DNA of 64,000 bases from Shewanella eurypsychrophilus (GCF_007004545.3 NZ_CP045503.2:5024501-5088500), one strand, 5' to 3'; shown: positions 24,463-33,266, counted from the stretch's first letter. Program-made: numbers and translations. The notes: generated from the letters alone by a model not told the origin.

Positions 24463-25320
24463 TTATATTTTTTCTGCTGTCATTTCTTTGTGACCACAAG
24501 CATTGCAACTAAGAACCATTTTTTCGGTATTGTCATGAGCAAATAACTCATAATCCATACTTTTACATTCAGGGCATTTAGGCTCATCATCAAAACCAAG
24601 ATATTTTAAAAACAAATTTTGTATCACCGATACAGCAGAACAAGTAAATAGTAAGCAAATTTTAGCGTCAGGAATATTTTTGTTCGGTGAATGCACAACC
24701 TCAGACGAATGATCCCAAGCACCCTCAACTAAATCTCGACAGCGCTTTCGTAGCTTGCTATTACTTTTCCCGGGGGCATAAAGACTAATAACAGCCTTGG
24801 AAATCCCTTTAAAGTCAGCTGTTTTCAAATCGCTTTCTTTGAGAATATCTGGGTTATCTTGAGCTAACACTCCTGCTAACTCGATTAGACTTTCCCTACA
24901 TGTTAAACCAATTGACTGAATGTCTTCTGGTCCCGACACATTATTTAGTTCAAGTGCGGCATTATTCAGCCTACGGCTAATAGATTTAATATGCTCAATA
25001 TCAAGGGGAACTTCATCAATTACATGTTTAAAATCCTGATGATGTTGTGCTTGTCGTCTCTGCGTTATCCCCAAATGAAATGAATATGCCTCATCAGCAG
25101 AAAAATAAAACTCATTTTGAGTGTATAAATTCATGGGAACAGCTTCGCCTTCAACAACCCACCAATTACCATCGTTAGTTTTTATGTTCCAAACGTAGAT
25201 TTCAATTCCGAGTTCATCAAAAGTCTGCTCAACTTGCATATATTTGATGCCATTAACATCATTGCCAGCTAAATATGATTCTATTCTTTGTTCTACATCG
25301 ATTCGATATTCTGGTGTCAT
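24463..25320 (-). CDS. Unknown protein with C-terminal zinc ribbon (island gene 1)
   Basis: A 285-residue cytoplasmic protein with three visible parts. Residues 1-95 look like a beta-rich domain (YVWNIKTNDGNWWVVEGEAVP). The middle is helical, with GLTCRESLIELAGVLA and LVEGAWDHSSEVVHSPN, a pattern reminiscent of HEPN-like domains in abortive-infection proteins (a guess). The C-terminus is a zinc ribbon with CPEC near residue 254 and CNAC near 275. AAGG precedes the ATG. Its place in an accessory spot beside a possible nuclease-associated protein makes a defence role imaginable, not shown. Confidence 0.5.
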   Translation of the reverse strand: MTPEYRIDVEQRIESYLAGNDVNGIKYMQVEQTFDELGIEIYVWNIKTNDGNWWVVEGEAVPMNLYTQNEFYFSADEAYSFHLGITQRRQAQHHQDFKHVIDEVPLDIEHIKSISRRLNNAALELNNVSGPEDIQSIGLTCRESLIELAGVLAQDNPDILKESDLKTADFKGISKAVISLYAPGKSNSKLRKRCRDLVEGAWDHSSEVVHSPNKNIPDAKICLLFTCSAVSVIQNLFLKYLGFDDEPKCPECKSMDYELFAHDNTEKMVLSCNACGHKEMTAEKI

Positions 25321-25529
25321 CTTAACCTTGTATGATTGAATGGATTAAAAATATAACGTCTTATTCAATAACAGCACAATAGCGCTCTTGGCTGCTTGTT
25401 AACTTAGGTAAAATCTACCACCTATAACTCATTGCTGCAAAAGTATTATTTCCCACTTCGTGAAGAAAAAAGGATAAAGGGGTCGGAGCGAATAAGGTCA
25501 AATTGTCTTATAGATCAACTAGTATAGAT

Positions 25530-25770
25530 GCTGCTAGTTTCCAAGCAGGGACATTTTTGCAGAGCCTATAGGGATTGTACTCTTATGAAATCAAGAGCCA
25601 GCGGCTCGCAGAACCTTCTCAACTGAAAGAGTGCACATAAGGTCGTCCTTAGGAATCCTGCCTCCACGACATTGGTACATCTGACCTATAGGGATATAGG
25701 AAATGTCTTATGTATGTCTGGAACATACAAGACCCTGCACTGCACCGCCGCAGGCTATAAGTAACATTGA
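25530..25770. repeat. Diverged intergenic repeat, copy 1
   Basis: Begins GCTGCTAGTTTCCAAGCAGG, continues with TTTTGCAGAGCC, CTCGCAGAA and GTGCACATAAGG, and ends near TAAGTAACATTGAAAG. It matches the copy at 25960 in the same order but with long insertions and substitutions. An inner hairpin TGTATGT-CTGGA-ACATACA lies near 25711. Confidence 0.5.
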
Positions 25771-25861
25771 AAGTACGACCTTAATGATCAACCAAATGCC
25801 TATATTGCCTAGACCCAACAACAGAAAATGTATTCAAACTTACTCTTTGCAAGGGCTGTAG

Positions 25862-25887
25862 ATTCCCGCCCACAAGCATTGCGGGAA
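25862..25887. repeat. Palindrome ATTCCCGC...GCGGGAAT
   Basis: Eight-base arms around 10-11 bases, followed by GAC. It resembles the short dispersed ATTCCC-type palindromes found in several bacterial genomes. Confidence 0.55.
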
Positions 25888-25959
25888 TGACAAATGTTGG
25901 ACTGCGTTCCATCACAACAAAGACTAAATCGAAGAGATAGATAAACGGGTGTAGGTGCG

Positions 25960-26075
25960 GCTGCGAGCTTCCAAAACAGGGATGTTTTGGTAGAGCCCAC
26001 ATGGAAGTGTTCACGGCGTCTTGCAGAAGTATCTGCACATAAGCCCGCTGCAAGCGATAGATAACAATGAAGCTG
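25960..26075. repeat. Diverged intergenic repeat, copy 2
   Basis: Begins GCTGCGAGCTTCCAAAACAG, continues GTTTTGGTAGAGCCCACATG, CTTGCAGAAGTATCTGCACA (containing the hairpin GCAGAagtaTCTGC) and ends GATAGATAACAATGAAG. It is the better-preserved member of the pair. Confidence 0.5.
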
Positions 26076-26145
26076 AAAATTACAAACACACTATCCAATA
26101 CCAACTTAGCCATAAACTAAACCATCAAGTGACAATAATCAGATA

Positions 26146-26181
26146 CAAAAATGCCGATGAGGTCTAAACCACATCGGCATT
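26146..26181 (-). terminator. Terminator after rlmB
   Basis: AATGCCGATG pairs with CATCGGCATT over a 12-base loop. On the minus strand the stem is followed by TTT, 58 bp past the rlmB stop, ending the rnr-rlmB transcript. Confidence 0.8.
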
Positions 26182-26238
26182 CAATAACTCTGACTAACAC
26201 CAGCTAGCCAAAGAAAATTAACCTAGTCGAATTCGCGA

Positions 26239-26988
26239 CTATAGACGTTGTCTTACAGCTTCGAACATGCAAATTCCGCTGGCAACGGAGACGTTCAGGC
26301 TTGAAACCGATCCTGACATAGGAATCGATGCAATCGAATCACAACCTTCACGGGTTAAACGACGCAGACCTTTATCTTCGGCGCCCATAGCGATAGCCAG
26401 TGGACCTTTAAGATCTGTCTTGTATAAGTCGCTATCGGCTTCACCCGCTGCACCAACGATCCAGAGTCCTTTATCTTGTAGGCTCTTCATGGTGCGTGCT
26501 AAGTTGGTCACCTGAAACAAAGGCACCACTTCTGCCGCGCCACAAGCCACTTTACTCACCGTTGGCGTTAGACCAACTGAGTTATCACGAGGTACGATAA
26601 CACCGTGTACACCTGCAGCATCTGCATTACGTAGGCAAGCGCCTAAGTTATGTGGGTCGGTAACACCATCTAAGATTAAAAAGAAAGGCGTTTCCGTCTT
26701 CTCTACTAGCTTATCAATCAGTGTCGATAGATCATTATCATTGAGCTGCTTAACGGCTTTTACACGGGCTAACACACCTTGGTGTTGTCCATTGTCAGCT
26801 TTCTCATCAAGGACTTTTCGCGCTGATGTTTGCACTGAAATTCCGTACTCAGCAGCTACCAGAAGTAGACTAGCTAATCTTTGATCATCACGGCCAGCCT
26901 GCACCCACATTTCGATCACTCGCTCCGGACTATGCTTGAGTACCGCTTCAACAGCGTGAATTCCGAAGGTGATATCTTGTTTTTTCAT
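26239..26988 (-). CDS. rlmB: 23S rRNA (guanosine(2251)-2'-O)-methyltransferase
   Basis: RlmB is a SpoU/SPOUT (trefoil-knot) methyltransferase modifying the ribosomal P-loop. The 249-residue protein has an N-terminal substrate-binding domain (FGIHAVEAVLKHSPERV) and knot motifs LDGVTDPHNLGACLRNADA near 115 (given here without residues beyond), VPLFQVTNLARTM, MGAEDKGLRR and the C-terminal MSGSVSSLNVSVASGICMFE pattern. It starts 15 bp after rnr, as in E. coli. Confidence 0.96.
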   Translation of the reverse strand: MKKQDITFGIHAVEAVLKHSPERVIEMWVQAGRDDQRLASLLLVAAEYGISVQTSARKVLDEKADNGQHQGVLARVKAVKQLNDNDLSTLIDKLVEKTETPFFLILDGVTDPHNLGACLRNADAAGVHGVIVPRDNSVGLTPTVSKVACGAAEVVPLFQVTNLARTMKSLQDKGLWIVGAAGEADSDLYKTDLKGPLAIAMGAEDKGLRRLTREGCDSIASIPMSGSVSSLNVSVASGICMFEAVRQRL

Positions 26989-27003
26989 CTATTTCAGTCT
27001 CTA

Positions 27004-29505
27004 TTACTTGCTTGCTTTAGCTTTACGCTTAGCTGGGTTTTTCTTTACCGAAGCCTTTTTTGCTGAAGACTTTTTAGCCTTCGACTTCTTAGCCGCCGTT
27101 TTTGTTTTAGTGCCGGACTTCTTAGCCCCATCACTGGTACTTGCTTTACCGGACCCAAAGCTCTTATCACCAGAGTCTTTGCCCGCCGCAGCTTTCGAAC
27201 GAGAACCACGTCGTTTAGGCTTATCGCTCTTATCAGCTTTGCCTCGCTTAGCGCCTTCTGCATTGACTCGCTCTCTGGCGGTCATCGGCTTCTTGCCTCG
27301 GCTAGGACGCTTAGACTTAGCGTCATCACCTTCCATCATAAGATCGATTTGGCGATCATCTAAGTTTACACCGGCAACCTTAACCGTTATCGCATCACCA
27401 AGCTGATAAATTTGACCGGATGTCTCTCCAACCAAACGCTGACGCATATTATCATACTGGAAATAGTCACTGCCTAAGCTTGAGATATGCACTAAGCCAT
27501 CGATAAATAGCTTGTCCAAGCGAACAAACATACCAAAGTGTGTCACTGACGCTATAACAGCCTCAAACGTGTCACCCACATGGTCTTGCATAAATTCACA
27601 TTTGAGCCAATCACTCACATCACGGGTCGCCTCATCGGCACGGCGCTCAGTGGTAGAACACTCGACACCAAGAAGATCTAACTCTTCTAGCTGATAGTTA
27701 TAACCACCATCCGTTGTCCATTTCTCTTTCCCCTCTCCCTTCTCTTTCGCTAACAAGTAGCGAATAACCCGGTGCAGGATCAGATCTGGGTAACGACGAA
27801 TAGGCGAGGTAAAGTGAGAGTATGCCTCGAGTGCTAAACCAAAGTGACCTTCATTATCCGGCGTATAAGTTGCCTGACGCATAGAGCGCAGCAACATAAT
27901 CTGAATCAACTCTGCGTCGGGTCTATCGGCAATCTGCTCCATCACAGCTTGGTAATCTTTAGGCGTCGGCTCAAGCCCACCCTCTATCGTTAAGCCGCGC
28001 TCTTTAAGGAAGTCCTTAAAGTTAGTCAGCTTCTGCTCTGATGGTGCCTCATGGACACGGTACAGTACTTCGCCTTTATGCTTCTTAACAAACTTAGCCG
28101 AGGCCACGTTGGCCAAAATCATACACTCTTCGATGATCTTATGAGCCTGATTACGATTGCGCGGTATTATGCTGTCGATCTTCCGATCATCATTGAAAAC
28201 AAACTGAGTTTCAGTGGTTTCAAATGCAATGGCACCACGCTCGGCGCGAGTTTCATCTAGAGTAAGATACAGAGATTGCAACGTCTGCAGATGCGGGAAT
28301 ATTGGCTTAAGCTTATCGCTCACCTCACCGCCTTCAAGCATATCGGCAACCTGGGTATAAGTCAGACGCGCATGAGAATGCATAACAGCCGAATAGAATT
28401 TATATCCTGACAGCTTGCCCGCAGCAGAAATGGTCATTTCTGCCACCATACATAAGCGGTCAACCTCTGGCATCAAAGAACATAATCCATTAGAGATCTT
28501 CTCTGGCAGCATAGGGATCACTTGCGATGGGAAATAAACTGAATTTCCTCGACTACGTGCTTCCTTATCTAAAGCAGATTCGGTGCGCACATAATGGCTC
28601 ACATCGGCAATCGCTACCCAAAGACGCCAGCCACCGCTCTTCTTCGATTCAGCATAAACGGCATCATCGAAATCTCGGGCATCTTCGCCATCTATGGTGA
28701 CAAGAGGCAGATGACGTAAGTCGACACGGTCCACTTTGTCTGCTTCGGTCACTTCATCAGGAATAGCGCGCAGCTTCTTCTCAATTAAACTCGACCAGGT
28801 ATGTGGCAGATCGTAATTACGCAGGGCAATTTCGATCTCCATGCCTGGAGCGAGTTGTTTACCTAGAACTTCGGTGACTTTACCTGCGGCCTTCACATAG
28901 CGGCCCGGACGACGGGTCAATTCGAGTACCACGACATCACCCTGGCGAGCACCATTACGGTCCTCATCGGCAATGAGTATCTCTTGACCTATGCGCCTGT
29001 CATCGGCAATGACGAAAGCCATGCCAGAATCTAAATGGAAACGCCCCACTAAAGCAGCGGCTCTCTGTTCAACTAAACGAACGATACGCGCTTCACGTCG
29101 GCCTTTACGGTCAACGCCGGCTTTTTGAGCCAGCACCTTATCACCGTGGAAATACATCAACATGTCACGGTTATTGATAAAGAGGTCATCGCCTCCCTCT
29201 TCCAGCTTCAAGAAGCCGAAACCATCTCTGTGACCTATGATAGTCCCAGTCAGTAGGTCCATGCGTTCAGGTAAGCCATAGGCTTGACCACGGGTAAATA
29301 CCAGCTGCCCATCTCTCTCCATGGCACGTAAACGTCTGCGTAGCGCTTCGAGGTGTTCTTCACTTTCGAGTTTTAACGCCGTTGCGATTCGTTCACGGTT
29401 AAGAGGAGATTTTTCGGATCGCAAGTACTCTAAAATAAACTCGCGGCTTGGAATGGGGTTTTCGTATGTGTCTTGTTCACGCTTTAAATGCGGATCTTTG
29501 ATCAT
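27004..29505 (-). CDS. rnr: Ribonuclease R
   Basis: RNase R is a processive 3'-5' exoribonuclease that degrades structured RNA. The 833-residue protein contains, in order, a helix-turn-helix start, cold-shock domains (GTIIGHRDGFGFLKLE near 90), the RNB catalytic domain with DGEDARDFDDAVYAE near 280 holding the metal aspartates, FTSPIRRYPDLILHR near 560, and an S1 domain (VGDTFEAVIASVTHFGMFV). The last 100 residues are a Lys/Ser/Ala tail (KKSKAKKSSAKKASVKK), longer and more repetitive than most; such a tail is normal in kind. Long plus-strand frames under it are shadows. The rnr-rlmB pair is conserved. Confidence 0.97.
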   Translation of the reverse strand: MIKDPHLKREQDTYENPIPSREFILEYLRSEKSPLNRERIATALKLESEEHLEALRRRLRAMERDGQLVFTRGQAYGLPERMDLLTGTIIGHRDGFGFLKLEEGGDDLFINNRDMLMYFHGDKVLAQKAGVDRKGRREARIVRLVEQRAAALVGRFHLDSGMAFVIADDRRIGQEILIADEDRNGARQGDVVVLELTRRPGRYVKAAGKVTEVLGKQLAPGMEIEIALRNYDLPHTWSSLIEKKLRAIPDEVTEADKVDRVDLRHLPLVTIDGEDARDFDDAVYAESKKSGGWRLWVAIADVSHYVRTESALDKEARSRGNSVYFPSQVIPMLPEKISNGLCSLMPEVDRLCMVAEMTISAAGKLSGYKFYSAVMHSHARLTYTQVADMLEGGEVSDKLKPIFPHLQTLQSLYLTLDETRAERGAIAFETTETQFVFNDDRKIDSIIPRNRNQAHKIIEECMILANVASAKFVKKHKGEVLYRVHEAPSEQKLTNFKDFLKERGLTIEGGLEPTPKDYQAVMEQIADRPDAELIQIMLLRSMRQATYTPDNEGHFGLALEAYSHFTSPIRRYPDLILHRVIRYLLAKEKGEGKEKWTTDGGYNYQLEELDLLGVECSTTERRADEATRDVSDWLKCEFMQDHVGDTFEAVIASVTHFGMFVRLDKLFIDGLVHISSLGSDYFQYDNMRQRLVGETSGQIYQLGDAITVKVAGVNLDDRQIDLMMEGDDAKSKRPSRGKKPMTARERVNAEGAKRGKADKSDKPKRRGSRSKAAAGKDSGDKSFGSGKASTSDGAKKSGTKTKTAAKKSKAKKSSAKKASVKKNPAKRKAKASK

Positions 29506-29573
29506 TCAATATCTCAAATTTCTACCCGGTATATTCCGGGCCATACCAATTACTTACATATAAAAGGTATTAT

Positions 29574-30230
29574 TTATCGGGATCTCAGGTGCTCCTGTTT
29601 TGCCCTAGCAACTGCGCTGGGCGGCATTTTCTGCTCTAGCACCTTCAATAATTCTAAGGCTTTCTCTTTTGTAGCCTCATCACTAAATACATCGTTATAT
29701 AGCCAGTGGTAACCCATCTCAAAATCTCTGGGGCTACCATAGCCTTCACCAAATAGTCTTACTAACATCATACGAGACGGCAGGTCGCCATTGGCTGCCG
29801 CAGGCATGACAAACTGAATTGCTCTTTCACGATCTTGTATCACAAATTGTCCATCGTGATAATATTCCGCGATCCTCAGCATTGCTTCGGCGCTCCCTTG
29901 CTCTGCAGAGTCTCTCAATAAAGAGATCCCTCTTGGCGGGTTCGCCTTGACGCAAATACCATGGTTAAGCATTTCGGCCCACAAGTATTGATACAGAGGC
30001 TGCTTTAGCACCTCAGCTCTTGCTTCAACATCTTGCACAAGCTGGCAATCGTCACCACGAACTCGGGTTAAATATTGCTTAGTCCTGATCAGCTCAATTA
30101 ACTGCTCCTGACTATATATATCGACGGCCTGAGTCTCAGCCCTAGTCATTGTAGGACTTAAGGCCACTATCGATAGCAATAGTAAACCTAGCGTAGTTTT
30201 CGATGTAATTTTTAGCACTTCTTGTAACAT
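29574..30230 (-). CDS. motX: Polar flagellar motor T-ring protein MotX
   Basis: MotX is a periplasmic Sel1-repeat protein that, with MotY, forms the T-ring anchoring stators of sodium-type polar flagella in Vibrio and Shewanella. The 218-residue precursor has a signal peptide ending near MTRAE, then YSQEQLIELI, LTRVRGDDCQLVQDVEARAE and the Sel1-like repeats AMLRIAEYYHDGQFVIQDRE and RMMLVRLFGEGYGSPRDFEMG, split as RMMLVRLFGEGYG and SPRDFEMG, then YHWLYNDVF. Two cysteines (DDCQ, GICV) fit the known disulphide. It lies 68 bp upstream of rnr. The call rests on remembered similarity to Vibrio MotX. Confidence 0.85.
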   Translation of the reverse strand: MLQEVLKITSKTTLGLLLLSIVALSPTMTRAETQAVDIYSQEQLIELIRTKQYLTRVRGDDCQLVQDVEARAEVLKQPLYQYLWAEMLNHGICVKANPPRGISLLRDSAEQGSAEAMLRIAEYYHDGQFVIQDRERAIQFVMPAAANGDLPSRMMLVRLFGEGYGSPRDFEMGYHWLYNDVFSDEATKEKALELLKVLEQKMPPSAVARAKQEHLRSR

Positions 30231-30424
30231 GAGCTCTCTCGCGAAAAAATCATAAATATAAGTAGTGATCAGACAAAATATTCGACTATCAGCTGACTGA
30301 GTGAATAACTTGTCTCATCAATACTCCCCTACTAACTATACATAATAGGTCATCGGCACCATGATGTTTTTCTTGAGCATTTGCTTCAACCTAAGCAAGT
30401 CTATTTAAACCTTCGCTTATGTCA

Positions 30425-30450
30425 ATAAAAAGGCCGCTATATGCGGCCTC
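30425..30450 (-). terminator. Terminator after purA
   Basis: AGGCCGC and GCGGCCT form a seven-bp GC-rich stem with a five-base loop. On the minus strand it is followed by five T, seven bp past the purA stop. Confidence 0.88.
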
Positions 30451-30456
30451 AATCTA

Positions 30457-31752
30457 TTAACTAAACGGATTCACCAGAATCATGGTCTCGTTTCTATCGG
30501 GACCCGTAGAGATAATATCAATTGGCGTTTCTAACAAGTCTTCCAGACGCTTAATGTAGTTCAATGCCGCTTGTGGCAATTGCTCTATAGAAGTCGCACC
30601 GAAAGTTGTTTCACTCCAGCCTGGCATTGTTTCCAGTACCGGTGTCACCTTCTCGTAGCCTTCGGCTGCAAGTGGAGTCACTGTCGCTACAGTTCCATCT
30701 GGATACTGGTAACCGACACAGATCTTAACTTCTTTCAGACCATCTAGCACATCTAGCTTGGTCAGACAGAAACCGCTTACGCTGTTGATCTGTACTGCAC
30801 GCTTCATTGCAACGACATCTAACCAACCTGGACGACGCTTACGACCTGTAGTCGCACCAAATTCGTGACCCTTAGTACCTAAGTAGTCACCAATTTCACA
30901 ATCAAGCTCAGTTGGGAATGGTCCAGCTCCGACGCGAGTCGTGTAAGCCTTCATAATACCCAATACATAATCGAGATGACGTGGGCCAAATCCAGAACCT
31001 GTAGCAACACCACCTGCGGTAGTATTAGAAGAGGTTACAAATGGATAAGTACCATGGTCGATATCGAGTAATGTACCCTGCGCGCCTTCAAACAGAATTG
31101 GCTCACCCGCTTTACGAGCGGTATCAAGCAATTCAGTCACGTCAGTACACATACTCTTAAGGTAATCAGCGATTGCCAAAGCATCTTTCAATGTCTTTTC
31201 ATAATCCACAGCTTCGCACTTGTAGTACTCAGTCAACATGAAGTTGTGATAACCCATCACTTCTTTTAGTTTCTCTGCGAAAAGCTCTGCATCAAACAGA
31301 TCACCGACACGAAGACCACGGCGTGAAACCTTGTCTTCATAAGCAGGACCAATACCACGACCCGTAGTACCAATAGCATTATTACCACGCGCTTTTTCAC
31401 GGGCAACATCTAGAGCACAATGGAAAGGAAGGATGAGTGGACACGCTTCGGAGATTAATAGACGTTCCTCTACAGGAACTCCACGCCCTTTAAGCATGTT
31501 GATCTCAGTCATCAGAGCGTCAGGTGCTAGCACCACGCCATTACCGATAATGCATTTTACATTATCACGTAAGATCCCTGATGGAATAAGATGAAGAACG
31601 GTTTTGTCACCATCGATAACGAGTGTGTGACCCGCATTGTGGCCACCTTGATATCGAACGACATATTTTGCCTGTTCGGTAAGTAGATCGACTATCTTAC
31701 CCTTTCCTTCGTCACCCCATTGGGTGCCGAGAACTACGACGTTTTTGCCCAT
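30457..31752 (-). CDS. purA: Adenylosuccinate synthetase
   Basis: PurA joins IMP and aspartate with GTP hydrolysis, the first committed step to AMP. The 431-residue protein starts MGKNVVVLGTQWGDEGKGK, which holds the catalytic Asp and the GDEGKGK loop. Further signatures are GGHNAGHT near 38, GTTGRGIGPAYEDK near 128, VGAGPFPTEL near 300 and GRKRRPGWLD near 330. The frame can begin at GTG 31764, but ATG 31752 aligns with the family start. A DUF2065 (yjeT-like) gene lies upstream, as in E. coli. Confidence 0.97.
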   Translation of the reverse strand: MGKNVVVLGTQWGDEGKGKIVDLLTEQAKYVVRYQGGHNAGHTLVIDGDKTVLHLIPSGILRDNVKCIIGNGVVLAPDALMTEINMLKGRGVPVEERLLISEACPLILPFHCALDVAREKARGNNAIGTTGRGIGPAYEDKVSRRGLRVGDLFDAELFAEKLKEVMGYHNFMLTEYYKCEAVDYEKTLKDALAIADYLKSMCTDVTELLDTARKAGEPILFEGAQGTLLDIDHGTYPFVTSSNTTAGGVATGSGFGPRHLDYVLGIMKAYTTRVGAGPFPTELDCEIGDYLGTKGHEFGATTGRKRRPGWLDVVAMKRAVQINSVSGFCLTKLDVLDGLKEVKICVGYQYPDGTVATVTPLAAEGYEKVTPVLETMPGWSETTFGATSIEQLPQAALNYIKRLEDLLETPIDIISTGPDRNETMILVNPFS

Positions 31753-31818
31753 TATTTGCTGCACGGTAGTGGTTAAAACGGGATTTTAGCAGATCTATAG
31801 GGGCTATAGGCAAGTAAT

Positions 31819-32007
31819 TTATGAAAAAATAATCAACAAAACAACTCCAGCGGTCACTAATGCACCACCTAAACGTTGTAGAAGTTGCTGATTTTGATTC
31901 GAAATTTCCTTTAAATATGCTTTCCAGCGATTAGGAAATAACAGTGGTCCGATCCCTTCGATAATAAGCACTATCCCTAGTGCAATCATGATTAGCTGTA
32001 GAGACAT
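31819..32007 (-). CDS. yjeT: DUF2065 family small membrane protein (YjeT-like)
   Basis: A 62-residue protein with two membrane helices (LIMIALGIVLIIEGIGPLLF and LGGALVTAGVVLLIIF) joined by the loop PNRWKAYLKEIS. It matches DUF2065/YjeT, which in E. coli sits between hflC and purA. Here it precedes purA by 66 bp but is not preceded by hflKC. GGAATTC lies a few bases before the ATG. Function is unknown. Confidence 0.82.
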   Translation of the reverse strand: MSLQLIMIALGIVLIIEGIGPLLFPNRWKAYLKEISNQNQQLLQRLGGALVTAGVVLLIIFS

Positions 32008-32127
32008 AATTTAGAATTCCGAGTAGCGTACAGTAAATAGTATTTGCTTAAGGTTAGATTAACAAAGTGATGCTTTCTCTGGGTACGTTTTGATTGAACA
32101 ATATCAATTATAATAAATTTTAGACAA

Positions 32128-32156
32128 TAAAAAACCCAGCAAAAGCTGGGTTTTTT
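32128..32156. terminator. Bidirectional terminator after rpsI
   Basis: ACCCAGC and GCTGGGT with flanking A and T runs form a textbook terminator usable on both strands. It ends the rplM-rpsI operon 20 bp past the rpsI stop. Confidence 0.9.
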
Positions 32157-32175
32157 GAGTTCTCGATAGCGAAAA

Positions 32176-32568
32176 TTAACGCTTTGAGAATTGTGGCTTC
32201 TTACGTGATTTACGTAGACCAACTTTCTTACGCTCAACTTTACGAGCATCACGGGTAACGAAACCAGCGGCACGAAGAGAAGGACGTAGAGCTTCATCAA
32301 GCTCCAACAATGCACGGGTAATACCGTGACGAATTGCACCTGCTTGGCCAGTGATACCACCGCCCTTTACAGTTACATAGATATCTAGTTTTTCAGTCAT
32401 TTCAACTAGCTCTAGTGGTTGACGAACAACCATACGAGCAGTTTCACGACCAAAATACTTATCTAGTGGAAGTTGATTGACAATTATGTTGCCAGTTCCT
32501 GCTTTCGCGAATACGCGTGCAGTAGATGTTTTTCGACGGCCAGTGCCGTAGTACTGAGTTGCAGCCAT
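32176..32568 (-). CDS. rpsI: 30S ribosomal protein S9
   Basis: S9 has 130 residues with QYYGTGRRKTSTARVFAKAG at the start (given as YYGTGRRKTSTARVF), VTVKGGGITGQAGAIRHGI, and the C-terminal tail RKKPQFSKR that reaches the P-site tRNA. It lies 14 bp after rplM. Confidence 0.98.
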   Translation of the reverse strand: MAATQYYGTGRRKTSTARVFAKAGTGNIIVNQLPLDKYFGRETARMVVRQPLELVEMTEKLDIYVTVKGGGITGQAGAIRHGITRALLELDEALRPSLRAAGFVTRDARKVERKKVGLRKSRKKPQFSKR

Positions 32569-32582
32569 TTGCTTAATCCTGT

Positions 32583-33014
32583 TTAGATATCAAGAACTTG
32601 AGGTTGTTGTGCAGCGTGGTTATGTTCTGTACCAGCGTAAACTTTAAGTTTACGGAACATGGCACGTCCTAAAGGACCTTTAGGTAACATACCCTTAACC
32701 GCTTTCTCGATAATCATTTCAGGCTTATGAGCCTGCAGCTTTTCAAAGGTGATCTGCTTGATGCCACCGATGAAACCCGAATGCGAGTAGTACACTTTGC
32801 CTTTCGCTTTATTACCAGTAACAGTAACTTTCTCAGCGTTGATAACGATGATGTAGTCGCCGGTATCGACATGAGGTGTATACTCTGGCTTATGCTTACC
32901 ACGTAAACGTGAAGCAATTTCAGTAGCGATACGACCCAAAGTTTTACCTTCGGCGTCAACAACAAACCACTCGCGAGTGACTGTCTCTGGTGTAGCAGTA
33001 AAAGTAGTCTTCAT
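32583..33014 (-). CDS. rplM: 50S ribosomal protein L13
   Basis: L13 (143 residues) has WFVVDAEGKTLGRIATEIAS, GKHKPEYTPHVDTGDYI, KGMLPKGPLGRAMFRKLKVY in part and the end HNHAAQQPQVLDI. The frame opens five codons upstream at 33029, but the ATG at 33014 gives the family start (MKTTFTATPETV). No strong ribosome site is present, as is common for this gene. rplM-rpsI is a conserved operon, in E. coli controlled by L13. Confidence 0.97.
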   Translation of the reverse strand: MKTTFTATPETVTREWFVVDAEGKTLGRIATEIASRLRGKHKPEYTPHVDTGDYIIVINAEKVTVTGNKAKGKVYYSHSGFIGGIKQITFEKLQAHKPEMIIEKAVKGMLPKGPLGRAMFRKLKVYAGTEHNHAAQQPQVLDI

Positions 33015-33124
33015 TTTACAAAAACCCAATGTTAAAATTCTGTCTCAAATGCTTTACCAAGTATTGGTAAAAACACAAATAGTGCCATTCCCCGCCCCTT
33101 CGAGCAAAGAATTAGGCTTTACAA

Positions 33125-33169
33125 CTTCCATCTAATTGATGGAGTAACGAGGGCAGGTGGCGGATTATA
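33125..33169 (-). promoter_or_regulatory. rplM promoter -10 and leader hairpin
   Basis: On the minus strand TATAAT (33164-33169) is followed by a GC-rich discriminator (CCGCCACC), a feature of stringently controlled ribosomal promoters; no good -35 is visible. Downstream, CTCCATC and GATGGAAG form a leader hairpin at about 33127-33144. Confidence 0.45.
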
Positions 33170-33266
33170 GACAAAGATGAGCTAAAAATCACCTAATTTT
33201 TGATCTAAATAAACAGAGTTTTCGAATATCTCTTAATCTAGGTCCACAATCCATATCTTTATGGCT

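Larger units (their letters stand above)
25321..26145. other. Gene-free region with degenerate repeats
   Basis: With the rlmB terminator this forms a 918-bp gap. No credible gene is present; a 110-codon minus-strand frame near 25781-26113 has repeat-derived, low-quality sequence. It contains GGGGTCGGAGCGAATAAGG at 25479-25497, two diverged repeats near 25530 and 25960, and a palindrome ATTCCCGC...GCGGGAAT. It looks like a graveyard of mobile or REP-type repeats. Confidence 0.55.

Noticed and set aside
25781..26113. 110-codon minus-strand frame in the repeat region
   Set aside because: It runs through dispersed repeat sequence, lacks a ribosome site and has no protein-like composition.
26969..27406. 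145-codon plus-strand frame opposite the rnr 3' end
   Set aside because: It mirrors the low-complexity Lys/Ala/Ser tail of RNase R; this is a shadow.
27004..29505. Lysine-rich RNase R tail as a novel fusion
   Set aside because: Basic C-terminal tails are normal in RNase R; only its length and repetitiveness are somewhat unusual.
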